Assembly: GCA_041655055.1 (NCBI GenBank)
Contig: JBBAGE010000148.1
Span: forward strand, 1 to 5,111
Direction of reading: 5' to 3'
From: JBBAGE01 sp041655055
GTDB lineage: Bacteria; Pseudomonadota; Alphaproteobacteria; Rhodobacterales; Rhodobacteraceae
DNA length: 5,111 nt
Shown here: positions 1 to 5,111 of the stretch, piece by piece
How positions within the stretch are numbered: position 1 is the stretch's first letter
Layout of the letters: each line of letters opens with the position of its first letter
Notes under the pieces: model-generated
What the model saw: only the letters and a program-made list of their open reading frames with translations
What the model was told of the DNA's origin: nothing
Database searches by the model: none
Made by a program: the position numbers and the translations under genes

Positions 1-302
1 ACCCAGATCTGCGGCACGCCCAGCACGGTGGCATGCATCGTGGCCAGAATGCTCGCCTGCAGATCGCGCCCGGTGCCGATCACCACCACGTCATAATGCG
101 CGAGCCCGATTTCGCGCAGCGCCGCCTCATCCGTGCCATCGGCGATGCGCACTTCGGCCAGTTCGTCCACCAGCCGCGCGGCCTGGCGTTCATCCATATC
201 GATGCCCAGCACGTGATTGCCAAACCGCGCCAGTTCGGTTGCGACGGTGCCGCCAAAGGCGCCCAGTCCGATGATGGCGAATGTGCGGTCTTTGTCGGAC
301 AT
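1..302 (-). CDS. ktrA: KtrA/TrkA-family potassium uptake regulatory subunit, N-terminal part (cut by window edge)
   Basis: Cytosolic RCK (regulator of K+ conductance) subunit; in the family an octameric ring of KtrA binds nucleotide and gates the membrane partner KtrB/TrkH. The visible 100 codons hold most of the Rossmann-fold TrkA-N domain: a first strand at about residues 8-12, the dinucleotide loop GLGAFG at 12-17, an acidic residue ending strand 2 (D35 in VLGIDMDE), and the segment VVVIGTGRDLQAS (72-84) followed by GVPQIW. From memory this resembles Bacillus KtrA (IGLGRFGG, IQAS, IPNIWV) more than the double-length E. coli TrkA, although total length cannot be seen. The ATG (302-300) gives the N-terminus expected for the family; no strong Shine-Dalgarno precedes it. 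The gene is divergent from the ABC-F gene. The C-terminal half, the RCK-C domain and any ktrB/trkH partner would lie beyond base 1. Confidence 0.85.
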   Translation of the reverse strand, partial: MSDKDRTFAIIGLGAFGGTVATELARFGNHVLGIDMDERQAARLVDELAEVRIADGTDEAALREIGLAHYDVVVIGTGRDLQASILATMHATVLGVPQIW

Positions 303-328
303 GCTGATGATCCCGTCTGCAAACGCAA

Positions 329-334
329 TATGAT
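329..334 (+). promoter_or_regulatory. Candidate -10 element for the ABC-F gene
   Basis: TATGAT matches the -10 consensus at 5 of 6 positions and sits 92 bases before the ABC-F start codon, inside the divergent gap. No good -35 is found at 16-18 bases; CTGATG (304-309) is 19 bases upstream and matches only 3 of 6. If real, it would overlap the predicted ktrA start region, so the two divergent promoters would share sequence. The remainder of the 303-425 gap shows no other convincing element. Confidence 0.2.
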
Positions 335-338
335 CGCA

Positions 339-367
339 GTGATACGCCCGCCGCCCGGCCGAGTCGA
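339..367 (-). promoter_or_regulatory. Candidate sigma-70-type promoter for ktrA
   Basis: On the minus strand a -35-like TCGACT (367-362, 4 of 6 to TTGACA) and a -10-like TATCAC (344-339, 4 of 6 to TATAAT) are separated by exactly 17 bases. Transcription would start near 332, leaving a leader of about 30 bases before the ktrA ATG at 302. A GANTC site (361-365) overlaps the -35 box. This is a motif match by eye in a G+C-rich gap, so it is only a candidate. Confidence 0.35.
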
Positions 368-425
368 GCCGCCATCAAATGCGCGCCCCATTGACCCGGA
401 CGCGTGCTTGCTGCATTGGGCAGGC

Positions 426-2270
426 ATGCTCAGAATCTCCGATATCACCTATTCCGTCGAAGGCCGCCCCCTGTTCGAAGGGGCCTCGGCCACCATTCCC
501 ACCGGCCACAAGGTCGGGTTGATCGGGCGTAATGGCGCCGGCAAGACGACGCTTTTTCGGCTGATCAAGGGCGAATTGGCGCTCGAAGGCGGGCGGATCG
601 ATATTCCCGATCGCGCGCGGATCGGCGGCGTCGCACAAGAGGTGCCGGGAAACGAGGTCTCGCTGCTGGATACGGTGCTTGCCGCCGATACCGAACGCGC
701 CGCGCTGATGGCGGCAGCGGCCAGCGAACAGGATCCCACGCGCATTGCCGAAATCCAGATGCGGCTGGCCGATATCGATGCCTGGAGCGCCGAGGCCCGC
801 GCCTCTGCCATCCTGCGCGGTCTGGGCTTTACCTATGAAGAACAGAAAATGCCCTGTTCGGCTTTTTCCGGCGGCTGGCGGATGCGGGTGGCGCTGGCGG
901 GCGTGCTGTTTGCCCAGCCCGATTATCTGCTGCTTGATGAACCGACCAACTATCTCGATCTCGAAGGGGCGTTGTGGCTGGAAAACTACCTGATGCGCTA
1001 TCCGCATACGGTGCTGATCATCAGCCATGACCGCGAATTGCTGAACCGTGCTGTGGGCGCGATCTTGCATCTGGATGCGCGCAAACTGACCTATTATTCC
1101 GGCAATTACGATCAATTCGCCCGTCAGCGCGCCGAACAACGCGCCGTGCAAAGTGCGCAGGCGAAAAAGCAGGATCTGCGCCGCGCGCATCTGCAAAGTT
1201 TCGTGGACCGCTTCAAGGCCAAGGCATCCAAAGCCAAACAGGCGCAAAGTCGGGTCAAGATGCTCGAAAAGATGACGCCCATCACCGCCCCCGAGGATGA
1301 GGCCCGCACCGTTTTCACCTTTCCCGAGCCCGAGGAATTATCCCCCCCGATCATCGCAACCGAGGGTGTATCCGTGGGCTATGGCGATCATGTCGTGCTG
1401 CGCGGGCTGAACCTGCGGATCGATCAGGATGACCGCATTGCCTTGCTGGGCCGCAACGGCGAAGGAAAGTCCACGCTTTCCAAGCTGTTATCAGGCCGCC
1501 TTGAACCGATGTCGGGGCGGATCGTAAGCTCGTCAAAACTGCGCATCGGCTTTTTCGCCCAGCATCAGGTCGATGAATTGCATATCGATGAAACCCCCTT
1601 GCAGCATTTGCAACGCGAACGCCCGGCCGAGGGGCAGGCCAAACTGCGCGCGCGGCTGGCCAGTTTCGGGCTTGGCGCAGATCAGGCCGAAACCGTGGTG
1701 GCGCGGTTGTCGGGCGGGCAAAAGGCGCGGCTGTCGCTATTGCTGGCCACGCTGCCCGCGCCGCATCTGTTGATTTTGGACGAACCGACCAACCACCTTG
1801 ATATCGAAAGCCGCGAAGCGCTGGTCAACGCGCTGACGGCCTATAGCGGCGCGGTGATTCTGGTCAGCCATGACATGCATCTGCTGTCGATGGTGGCCGA
1901 TCGGCTGTGGCTGGTCAAAGATGGCGCAGTCACCCCCTATGAGGATGATCTCGAAGCCTATCGGCGGATGTTGCTGACGCCGGACACGCCCGCAAAAACC
2001 AAGGCCGAAAAACCCCGTGCCAAACCCTCGCGCGAGGCAGTCACCGAATTGCGCGCCGAGGTACGCCGCTGCGAAGCGCGTGTCGGCAAACTGAATGAAA
2101 TGCGCGACAAACTGGCCAAAAAGCTTGCTGATCCCGCCCTTTACGAAGATGGCCGCGTGGATGAAGCCGCCGTCTGGCAGGCCAAATATGCCGAAGTGAT
2201 GGAGGGTCTGGACCGCGCCGAGGCGCTATGGATGTCGGCCCTTGAAAAGCTGGAAAAGGCCGAAAGCTAG
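426..2270 (+). CDS. yheS: ABC-F family ATPase, YheS-type (ribosome-associated, not a transporter)
   Basis: A 614-aa soluble protein with two ABC ATPase domains and no membrane segment. Domain 1: Walker A GRNGAGKT (34-41), signature SGGWR (148-152), Walker B LLLDEP with catalytic E172, switch H201. Inter-domain linker about 222-310, basic and helical (KAKASKAKQAQSRVK), corresponding to the P-site tRNA-interacting motif. Domain 2: Walker A GRNGEGKST (342-350), signature LSGGQ (428-432), Walker B LLILDEP with E453, switch H482. A charged C-terminal coiled coil spans about 535-614. Details such as DIDAW before the first signature, FSGGWRMR, LQSFVDRFKAKA and a C-terminal LYEDGRVDE resemble E. coli YheS (about 637 aa) as I remember it, more than EttA or Uup. 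ABC-F proteins bind the ribosomal E site and act on stalled translation; the precise role of this subgroup is poorly defined. The start at 426 (MLRISDITYS) is the family's; the open frame reaching back to 33 is an antisense shadow of ktrA. All ATPase residues are intact. The symbol is by similarity only. Confidence 0.93.
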   Translation: MLRISDITYSVEGRPLFEGASATIPTGHKVGLIGRNGAGKTTLFRLIKGELALEGGRIDIPDRARIGGVAQEVPGNEVSLLDTVLAADTERAALMAAAASEQDPTRIAEIQMRLADIDAWSAEARASAILRGLGFTYEEQKMPCSAFSGGWRMRVALAGVLFAQPDYLLLDEPTNYLDLEGALWLENYLMRYPHTVLIISHDRELLNRAVGAILHLDARKLTYYSGNYDQFARQRAEQRAVQSAQAKKQDLRRAHLQSFVDRFKAKASKAKQAQSRVKMLEKMTPITAPEDEARTVFTFPEPEELSPPIIATEGVSVGYGDHVVLRGLNLRIDQDDRIALLGRNGEGKSTLSKLLSGRLEPMSGRIVSSSKLRIGFFAQHQVDELHIDETPLQHLQRERPAEGQAKLRARLASFGLGADQAETVVARLSGGQKARLSLLLATLPAPHLLILDEPTNHLDIESREALVNALTAYSGAVILVSHDMHLLSMVADRLWLVKDGAVTPYEDDLEAYRRMLLTPDTPAKTKAEKPRAKPSREAVTELRAEVRRCEARVGKLNEMRDKLAKKLADPALYEDGRVDEAAVWQAKYAEVMEGLDRAEALWMSALEKLEKAES

Positions 2271-2294
2271 GCGGGCAGCGCTGACAAACCCGCC
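2270..2294 (+). other. Short inverted repeat just after the ABC-F stop codon
   Basis: GGCGGG (2270-2275) can pair with CCCGCC (2289-2294), a 6-bp G+C stem with a 13-base loop starting at the last base of the stop codon. No T-run follows, so it is a weak terminator or mRNA 3'-end candidate at best. It overlaps the -35 element proposed for the next gene. Confidence 0.2.
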
Positions 2295-2309
2295 CCCGCT
2301 ACCTATCTA
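2281..2309 (+). promoter_or_regulatory. Candidate promoter for the aspartic protease gene
   Basis: CTGACA (2281-2286, 5 of 6 to TTGACA) and TATCTA (2304-2309; keeps the TAT start of the -10) are separated by exactly 17 bases. A start near 2316 would lie just ahead of the Shine-Dalgarno at 2320. It implies the protease gene can be expressed independently of the ABC-F gene, although read-through is also possible as no good terminator lies between them. Confidence 0.35.
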
Positions 2310-2319
2310 TGGGGCGCGC

Positions 2320-2326
2320 AAGGGGG
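2320..2326 (+). promoter_or_regulatory. Ribosome binding site that decides the protease start
   Basis: AAGGGGG lies 6 bases before the ATG at 2333. An in-frame ATG at 2309 would add eight residues but has no comparable site upstream, and this purine run would fall inside its coding region. I therefore place the start at 2333. Confidence 0.65.
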
Positions 2327-2332
2327 CTGAAT

Positions 2333-2908
2333 ATGGACGAACATTCATTCGGGCGGCTGATCTATCTGGCGCTGTTGGGGCTGGCACTGGGGGGATATTT
2401 CATCCTGTCGGGGCGCCAGCACCTGGGCCAGATGCTGCGCCATGCGCTGTTATGGGCGATGATTTTCGTGGGCGCGGTGGCGGCATTCGGCCTGTGGAAC
2501 GATATGCAGCGCGCGATGCCCCGGCAGGCGGTGATCGGCATGGACCGGATCGAGGTGCCGCGCCGGATGGACGGGCATTATTATCTGACCTTGCAAATCA
2601 ACGATATGCCGGTGGAATTCGTCGTCGATACCGGGGCCACATCCGTGGTGCTCAGCCGCGAAGATGCGGCACGCGTGGGGGTGGATCTCGATGGGCTGCG
2701 CTATGGCGGCATTGCCAATACGGCCAATGGCACGGTGCGCACCGCGCGCATCCGGCTTGACCGGCTGGAATTGGGCGGGGTCGAGGATCGCAATGTCGCG
2801 GCCTTCATCACCGATGGCGATCTGTTTGCCTCGCTTTTGGGGATGGATTATCTGAGCCGCTTTTCCCGGATCGAGATTGCCGGGGATCGGCTGATACTTA
2901 CACGCTAG
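2333..2908 (+). CDS. Membrane-anchored retropepsin-like aspartic protease (TIGR02281 type)
   Basis: A 191-aa protein with two hydrophobic helices (about 8-26 and 37-55) followed by a retropepsin-like domain (about 70-191). The catalytic motif is VVDTGATSVVLS with D99-T-G-A; the second family landmark LLGMDYLSRF is at 168-177, then a C-terminal strand pair. One catalytic Asp per chain means the active form should be a homodimer, as in retroviral proteases. The loop between the helices (SGRQHLGQMLRH) is basic while the N-terminus is acidic, so by the positive-inside rule both ends, including the protease domain, should be periplasmic. The combination and length fit the TIGR02281 'clan AA aspartic protease' family common in alphaproteobacteria, whose substrates are not established. 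The gene follows the ABC-F gene after 62 bases, has its own binding site, and converges on holC. Fold and catalytic class are well supported; biological role is unknown. Confidence 0.88.
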   Translation: MDEHSFGRLIYLALLGLALGGYFILSGRQHLGQMLRHALLWAMIFVGAVAAFGLWNDMQRAMPRQAVIGMDRIEVPRRMDGHYYLTLQINDMPVEFVVDTGATSVVLSREDAARVGVDLDGLRYGGIANTANGTVRTARIRLDRLELGGVEDRNVAAFITDGDLFASLLGMDYLSRFSRIEIAGDRLILTR

Positions 2909-2923
2909 TGCCCGGCCCTAGCG
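2903..2923. terminator. Possible hairpin between convergent genes
   Basis: CGCTAG (2903-2908, containing the protease stop codon) pairs with CTAGCG (2918-2923) around a 9-base loop. A competing outer pairing joins ACACGC (2900-2905) to GCGTGT (2933-2938), reaching the holC stop codon. The 29-base gap between the two convergent stops is thus covered by mutually exclusive short stems on either strand. No T-tract is present, so intrinsic termination is uncertain. Confidence 0.25.
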
Positions 2924-2937
2924 CGGCTATCGGCGTG

Positions 2938-3417
2938 TCACATGCCCGTGGCATTTGCCTGGCTTGATGCTTTCATCACCCAACGGCCATCCTCCTGGGC
3001 CCAATAACGCGCCTCGATCCCGGCGCGGGTCAGGCTGCGCCATTGATCGCGGGCATGTTCCACGGCAGCGGCGTCGTGGCCATCGAACAGGATGCAGCCG
3101 CGTTCGAGCGCGCGCGCCTGTTCGGCCGACAGATCGACCCCTTCGAGCGAGATCACACAGGCCGGATTATTTCCCGCCGCCGCATCACAGGCCAGCAACA
3201 CCGGCTGGCGCGCGTCATCGGCCCCACCCGCGATGCCATGCGGCAGAAAACCTTCCGCCGGATGGGTCCAGAGCCGATCATCAAGCTGCATCATCAGGTC
3301 GGCGCTGCGCATCTGCACCGCCACGCGCCATCCCACATCCAACGATCGTTGCAGCAGCATCGTCACCACATCCTCGATGGGCGAGCGGGTCAGGTGGTAA
3401 AAGAATACGGCCCCCAA
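2938..3417 (-). CDS. holC: DNA polymerase III subunit chi
   Basis: 159 aa. Chi is the clamp-loader accessory subunit that, with psi where present, links the polymerase III holoenzyme to single-stranded DNA-binding protein. The family pattern is clear: a short N-terminal strand (AVFFYHL, 3-9), the helix with LLQRSLDVGWRVAV, the conserved block LDDRLWTHPAEGFLPHG (45-61; E. coli has LDEALWARPAESFVPH), and a C-terminal helix-strand segment AVEHARDQWRSLTRAGIEARYW (118-139). Length is close to the E. coli protein (147 aa) and typical of alphaproteobacteria. The start is TTG (3417-3415), chosen because it gives the usual M-G-A-x-x-F-Y-H-L-T-R beginning and there is no ATG nearby in frame. It is second in an operon behind pepA, 16 bases after that stop, the same order as pepA-holC in E. 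coli. A psi (holD) partner is not visible here. Confidence 0.93.
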   Translation of the reverse strand: MGAVFFYHLTRSPIEDVVTMLLQRSLDVGWRVAVQMRSADLMMQLDDRLWTHPAEGFLPHGIAGGADDARQPVLLACDAAAGNNPACVISLEGVDLSAEQARALERGCILFDGHDAAAVEHARDQWRSLTRAGIEARYWAQEDGRWVMKASSQANATGM

Positions 3418-3421
3418 AGCG

Positions 3422-3427
3422 CCCCCC
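3422..3427 (-). promoter_or_regulatory. G6 run serving as presumed holC ribosome binding site
   Basis: On the minus strand six G residues lie 4 bases before the TTG start codon, within the 16-base gap after the pepA stop. It is a poor match to AGGAGG but the only purine run available, and with the TTG start it predicts low or pepA-coupled translation of holC. Confidence 0.4.
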
Positions 3428-3433
3428 GGATGC

Positions 3434-4906
3434 TCAGCCCTCGAATTTATCGGCGATCAGCCGGTTCAGCGCCATCACGCCCCAGCCGGTCGCGCCTTTG
3501 GGCGCCAATGCGGTATCGGATTTGACGCTGGCCACCCCGGCGATATCGAGGTGAATCCACGGCGTATCATCGCGCACGAACCGTTTCAGGAATTGCGCCG
3601 CCGTGATCGATCCGGCGGGCCGCCCGCCGACGTTTTTCATATCGGCCACCGCGGATTTAAGCTGATCATCATAGGCTTTGCCAAGCGGCATGCGCCATGC
3701 GCCCTCGCCCTCATTTTTTGCGGCGGCCAGAAAGGCATCGCACAGCGCATCGTCATTGGAAAATACCCCGGCATTTTCATGGCCAAGCCCGATGACGATC
3801 GCGCCGGTCAGCGTGGCGAGGTCGATCATCCCCGCAGGCGCGAACCGTTCCTGCGCATACCACAGCACATCGCATAGCACCAAACGCCCTTCGGCATCGG
3901 TGTTGATGATCTCGATCGTATCACCCTTCATCGAGCGCACGACATCGCCGGGCCGCGTCGCCGTGCCCGAGGGCATGTTTTCCACGATCCCCACCAGCCC
4001 CACGACATTGGCCTTGGCCCCGCGCCCGGCCAGCGCGCGCATCACGCCCGCCACCACCGCGGCGCCGCCCATATCCATGGTCATGTCCTCCATGCCGCCT
4101 GCGGGTTTGATGGAAATGCCGCCGGTATCGAACACGACACCCTTGCCCACCAGCGCCAGCGGGGCGGCACCCTCGGCGCCGCCTTTCCAGTGCATGACCA
4201 CAACCTTTGACGGGCTGTCGGACCCCTGCCCCACGGCCAGCAGGCTGCGCATCCCCAGATCTTCCAGTGCCGCTTCATCCAGAACCTCGACCTCGACCCC
4301 CAGATCGCGCAGGCCTTCCAGACGGCTAGCAAATTCGGTGGTGGTCAGGATATTCGCCGGCTCGCTGGTCAGATCACGGGTCAGGAAAATTCCCTGCGCC
4401 AGCGCGCTGATCGCATCGGCATCGAAATTTTCGGGATGGGTGACGGCAACGGTCACGGCACCGGGGCCCTTGTCGCGGTTTTGCTCGCCGGTCTTGTGAT
4501 CGTTGAACGCATAGGCGCGCAGAATTGCCCCAAGCCCGATATCGCCCGCGCGTTTGAACCCGTTGGCCTGCACCAGCACCTGCCCGCCGGCCAGCGCGCG
4601 CCCGATCGTGGCCCCGGCCTTGCGGGCCGCATCAACGCCTGCATTCGGTTCCAGTTTGACGATCTGCAGCACCTCTGCCGCCATGCCCTGCGGCATCAGA
4701 ATTTCCGCGGCCTCGCCCTCTTTGAGCTTGGTAAACCGATCGCTTGCCACAAAACGCGCCAGCGCCCCGCGCGTCAGTTTGTTGATCCGGCGCGCGGCGC
4801 GATCCATTTTTGCATCCGCCCCCAGACAGAGCACGACCCGCCCCTCAAATCCGGCGATTGCATCAAGATCGGGCGTGGCAAACTGCAACTGGGCGGGTGC
4901 GGTCAT
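3434..4906 (-). CDS. pepA: Leucyl aminopeptidase (M17 family, PepA)
   Basis: A 490-aa cytosolic metallo-exopeptidase that removes N-terminal residues from peptides; family enzymes are hexamers with two metal ions per active site. The N-terminal domain (about 1-165) is the variable M17 domain and the C-terminal catalytic domain (about 170-490) carries every key residue: K255 and D260 in GKGVVFDTGG, catalytic K267 in SIKPAGG, D278 in MTMDMGG, and the signature NTDAEGRL (335-342) with D337, E339 and R341. Spacing K255/D260/K267/D278/D337/E339/R341 equals that of E. coli PepA K270/D275/K282/D293/D352/E354/R356. No signal peptide is present. The ATG at 4906-4904 is preceded by AGGAGA (4917-4912) at 5 bases, a good Shine-Dalgarno. 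It is first gene of the pepA-holC operon and divergent from lptF. E. coli PepA also binds DNA (cer/Xer recombination, carAB control); whether this one does cannot be judged here. Confidence 0.96.
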   Translation of the reverse strand: MTAPAQLQFATPDLDAIAGFEGRVVLCLGADAKMDRAARRINKLTRGALARFVASDRFTKLKEGEAAEILMPQGMAAEVLQIVKLEPNAGVDAARKAGATIGRALAGGQVLVQANGFKRAGDIGLGAILRAYAFNDHKTGEQNRDKGPGAVTVAVTHPENFDADAISALAQGIFLTRDLTSEPANILTTTEFASRLEGLRDLGVEVEVLDEAALEDLGMRSLLAVGQGSDSPSKVVVMHWKGGAEGAAPLALVGKGVVFDTGGISIKPAGGMEDMTMDMGGAAVVAGVMRALAGRGAKANVVGLVGIVENMPSGTATRPGDVVRSMKGDTIEIINTDAEGRLVLCDVLWYAQERFAPAGMIDLATLTGAIVIGLGHENAGVFSNDDALCDAFLAAAKNEGEGAWRMPLGKAYDDQLKSAVADMKNVGGRPAGSITAAQFLKRFVRDDTPWIHLDIAGVASVKSDTALAPKGATGWGVMALNRLIADKFEG

Positions 4907-4969
4907 GGGTCTCTCCTGCGAGGTGAAAGCAATCTCTTGCCATTCCTAACGCCGCGTCGGGCGCTTGGC

Positions 4970-4998
4970 CAGATATGAGTTTTCCCCCCCGGTGTCAT
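4970..4998 (-). promoter_or_regulatory. Candidate promoter of the pepA-holC operon
   Basis: On the minus strand ATGACA (4998-4993, 5 of 6 to TTGACA) and TATCTG (4975-4970, TAT start conserved) are separated by exactly 17 bases. Transcription would begin near 4963, giving a leader of roughly 55-60 bases before the pepA ATG. The spacer contains a run of seven G residues (4990-4984 on this strand). No comparably good promoter is seen for lptF on the plus strand; TAGGCT (4998-5003) is a weak -10 without a -35. Confidence 0.35.
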
Positions 4999-5016
4999 AG
5001 GCTAGTGTCGCGCCGA

Positions 5017-5111
5017 ATGCAGCAACAGGAAAGCGGGCCCCGATTGGCAAGATTCGACAGATATCTCTTGTCGCGACTGCTGATGCTGTTTGGCTTTTTC
5101 GCGCTGGTTCT
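5017..5111 (+). CDS. lptF: LPS export ABC transporter permease LptF, N-terminus (cut by window edge)
   Basis: Only 31 codons are visible: a short polar leader, then RFDRYLLSRLLMLFGFFALV, which is the start of the LptF/LptG (YjgP/YjgQ) permease family, with the first transmembrane helix beginning at about residue 17. LptF pairs with LptG and the ATPase LptB in the inner membrane to extract lipopolysaccharide toward the periplasmic bridge. The ATG at 5017 has no recognisable Shine-Dalgarno. An in-frame TTG at 5044 would give M-A-R-F-D-R-Y, nearer to the family's usual beginning as I recall it, with AGGAAAG (5027-5033) 10 bases ahead; that spacing is long. I keep the ATG as the outer bound. Position divergent from pepA-holC matches the gene order known from many proteobacteria, where lptFG lies next to pepA. 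An lptG gene would be expected beyond base 5111. Confidence 0.85.
   Translation, partial: MQQQESGPRLARFDRYLLSRLLMLFGFFALV

Noticed and set aside
391..419. TTGACC as a -35 box for the ABC-F gene, implying a leaderless transcript from 426
   Set aside because: No acceptable -10 lies 16-18 bases downstream (CATTGG or TGCATT match poorly), so the -35 match alone is not enough.
33..425. Open frame extending the ABC-F protein by 131 residues at its N-terminus
   Set aside because: It runs antisense through ktrA, and the family N-terminus begins exactly at the ATG at 426.
375..1247. 290-codon open frame on the minus strand
   Set aside because: It lies opposite ABC-F domain 1 and the linker; it has no recognisable domain and is explained by G+C-rich third-position bias.
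2955..3554. Overlapping plus-strand open frames opposite holC
   Set aside because: They are Arg/Pro-rich shadow translations; holC in the opposite frame matches its family over its whole length.
3678..4499. 273-codon open frame on the plus strand
   Set aside because: It is antisense to the catalytic part of pepA; its Ser/Pro/Ala-rich composition is typical of shadow frames and no family is recognisable.
4937..4942. TTGCCA as a -35 box for lptF
   Set aside because: Five of six match, but no -10-like sequence follows at suitable spacing.
1..5111. Defence system, mobile element, CRISPR or hidden RNA gene
   Set aside because: All six genes belong to known chromosomal families, gaps are at most 123 bases, no direct-repeat array or terminal inverted repeats were seen, and no tRNA-like fold was recognised. 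Composition looks even across the window.

Overview
The window is G+C-rich alphaproteobacterial chromosome, most likely Rhodobacteraceae (Roseobacter/Rhodobacter group). The assignment rests on recalled family sequences, not a search: the KtrA, HolC and LptF N-termini and the TIGR02281-type membrane aspartic protease all look like the versions seen in that group, and the pepA-holC block divergent from lptF is a familiar proteobacterial arrangement. I see six genes, two of them cut by the window edges. There is no RNA gene, mobile element, CRISPR array or obviously foreign stretch. Coding density is high: the longest gaps are 123 bases (303-425) and 110 bases (4907-5016), both between divergent genes.

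Left part (1-2908): the first 100 codons of ktrA (cytosolic gating subunit of a Ktr/Trk-type potassium transporter) run leftward out of the window. Divergent to it is a complete ABC-F ATPase of the YheS type (614 aa, 426-2270), a soluble ribosome-associated translation-factor family rather than a transporter. After 62 bases comes a 191-aa two-helix membrane protein with a retropepsin-like domain (2333-2908), in the same direction and with its own strong Shine-Dalgarno and a possible promoter.

Right part (2938-5111): holC (DNA polymerase III chi subunit) and pepA (leucyl aminopeptidase) lie on the minus strand as a two-gene operon, pepA first, 16 bases apart, and converge on the protease gene. 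Divergent from pepA is the first part of lptF, an inner-membrane permease of the LPS export machine.

The genes are housekeeping functions (potassium uptake, translation, proteolysis, replication, envelope biogenesis) that share position rather than one pathway. I found no convincing undescribed multi-gene system. The points worth a second look are small: start codons of holC and lptF, similar predicted promoters, a G7 run in the predicted pepA promoter spacer, GANTC site placement, and the uncharacterised protease.
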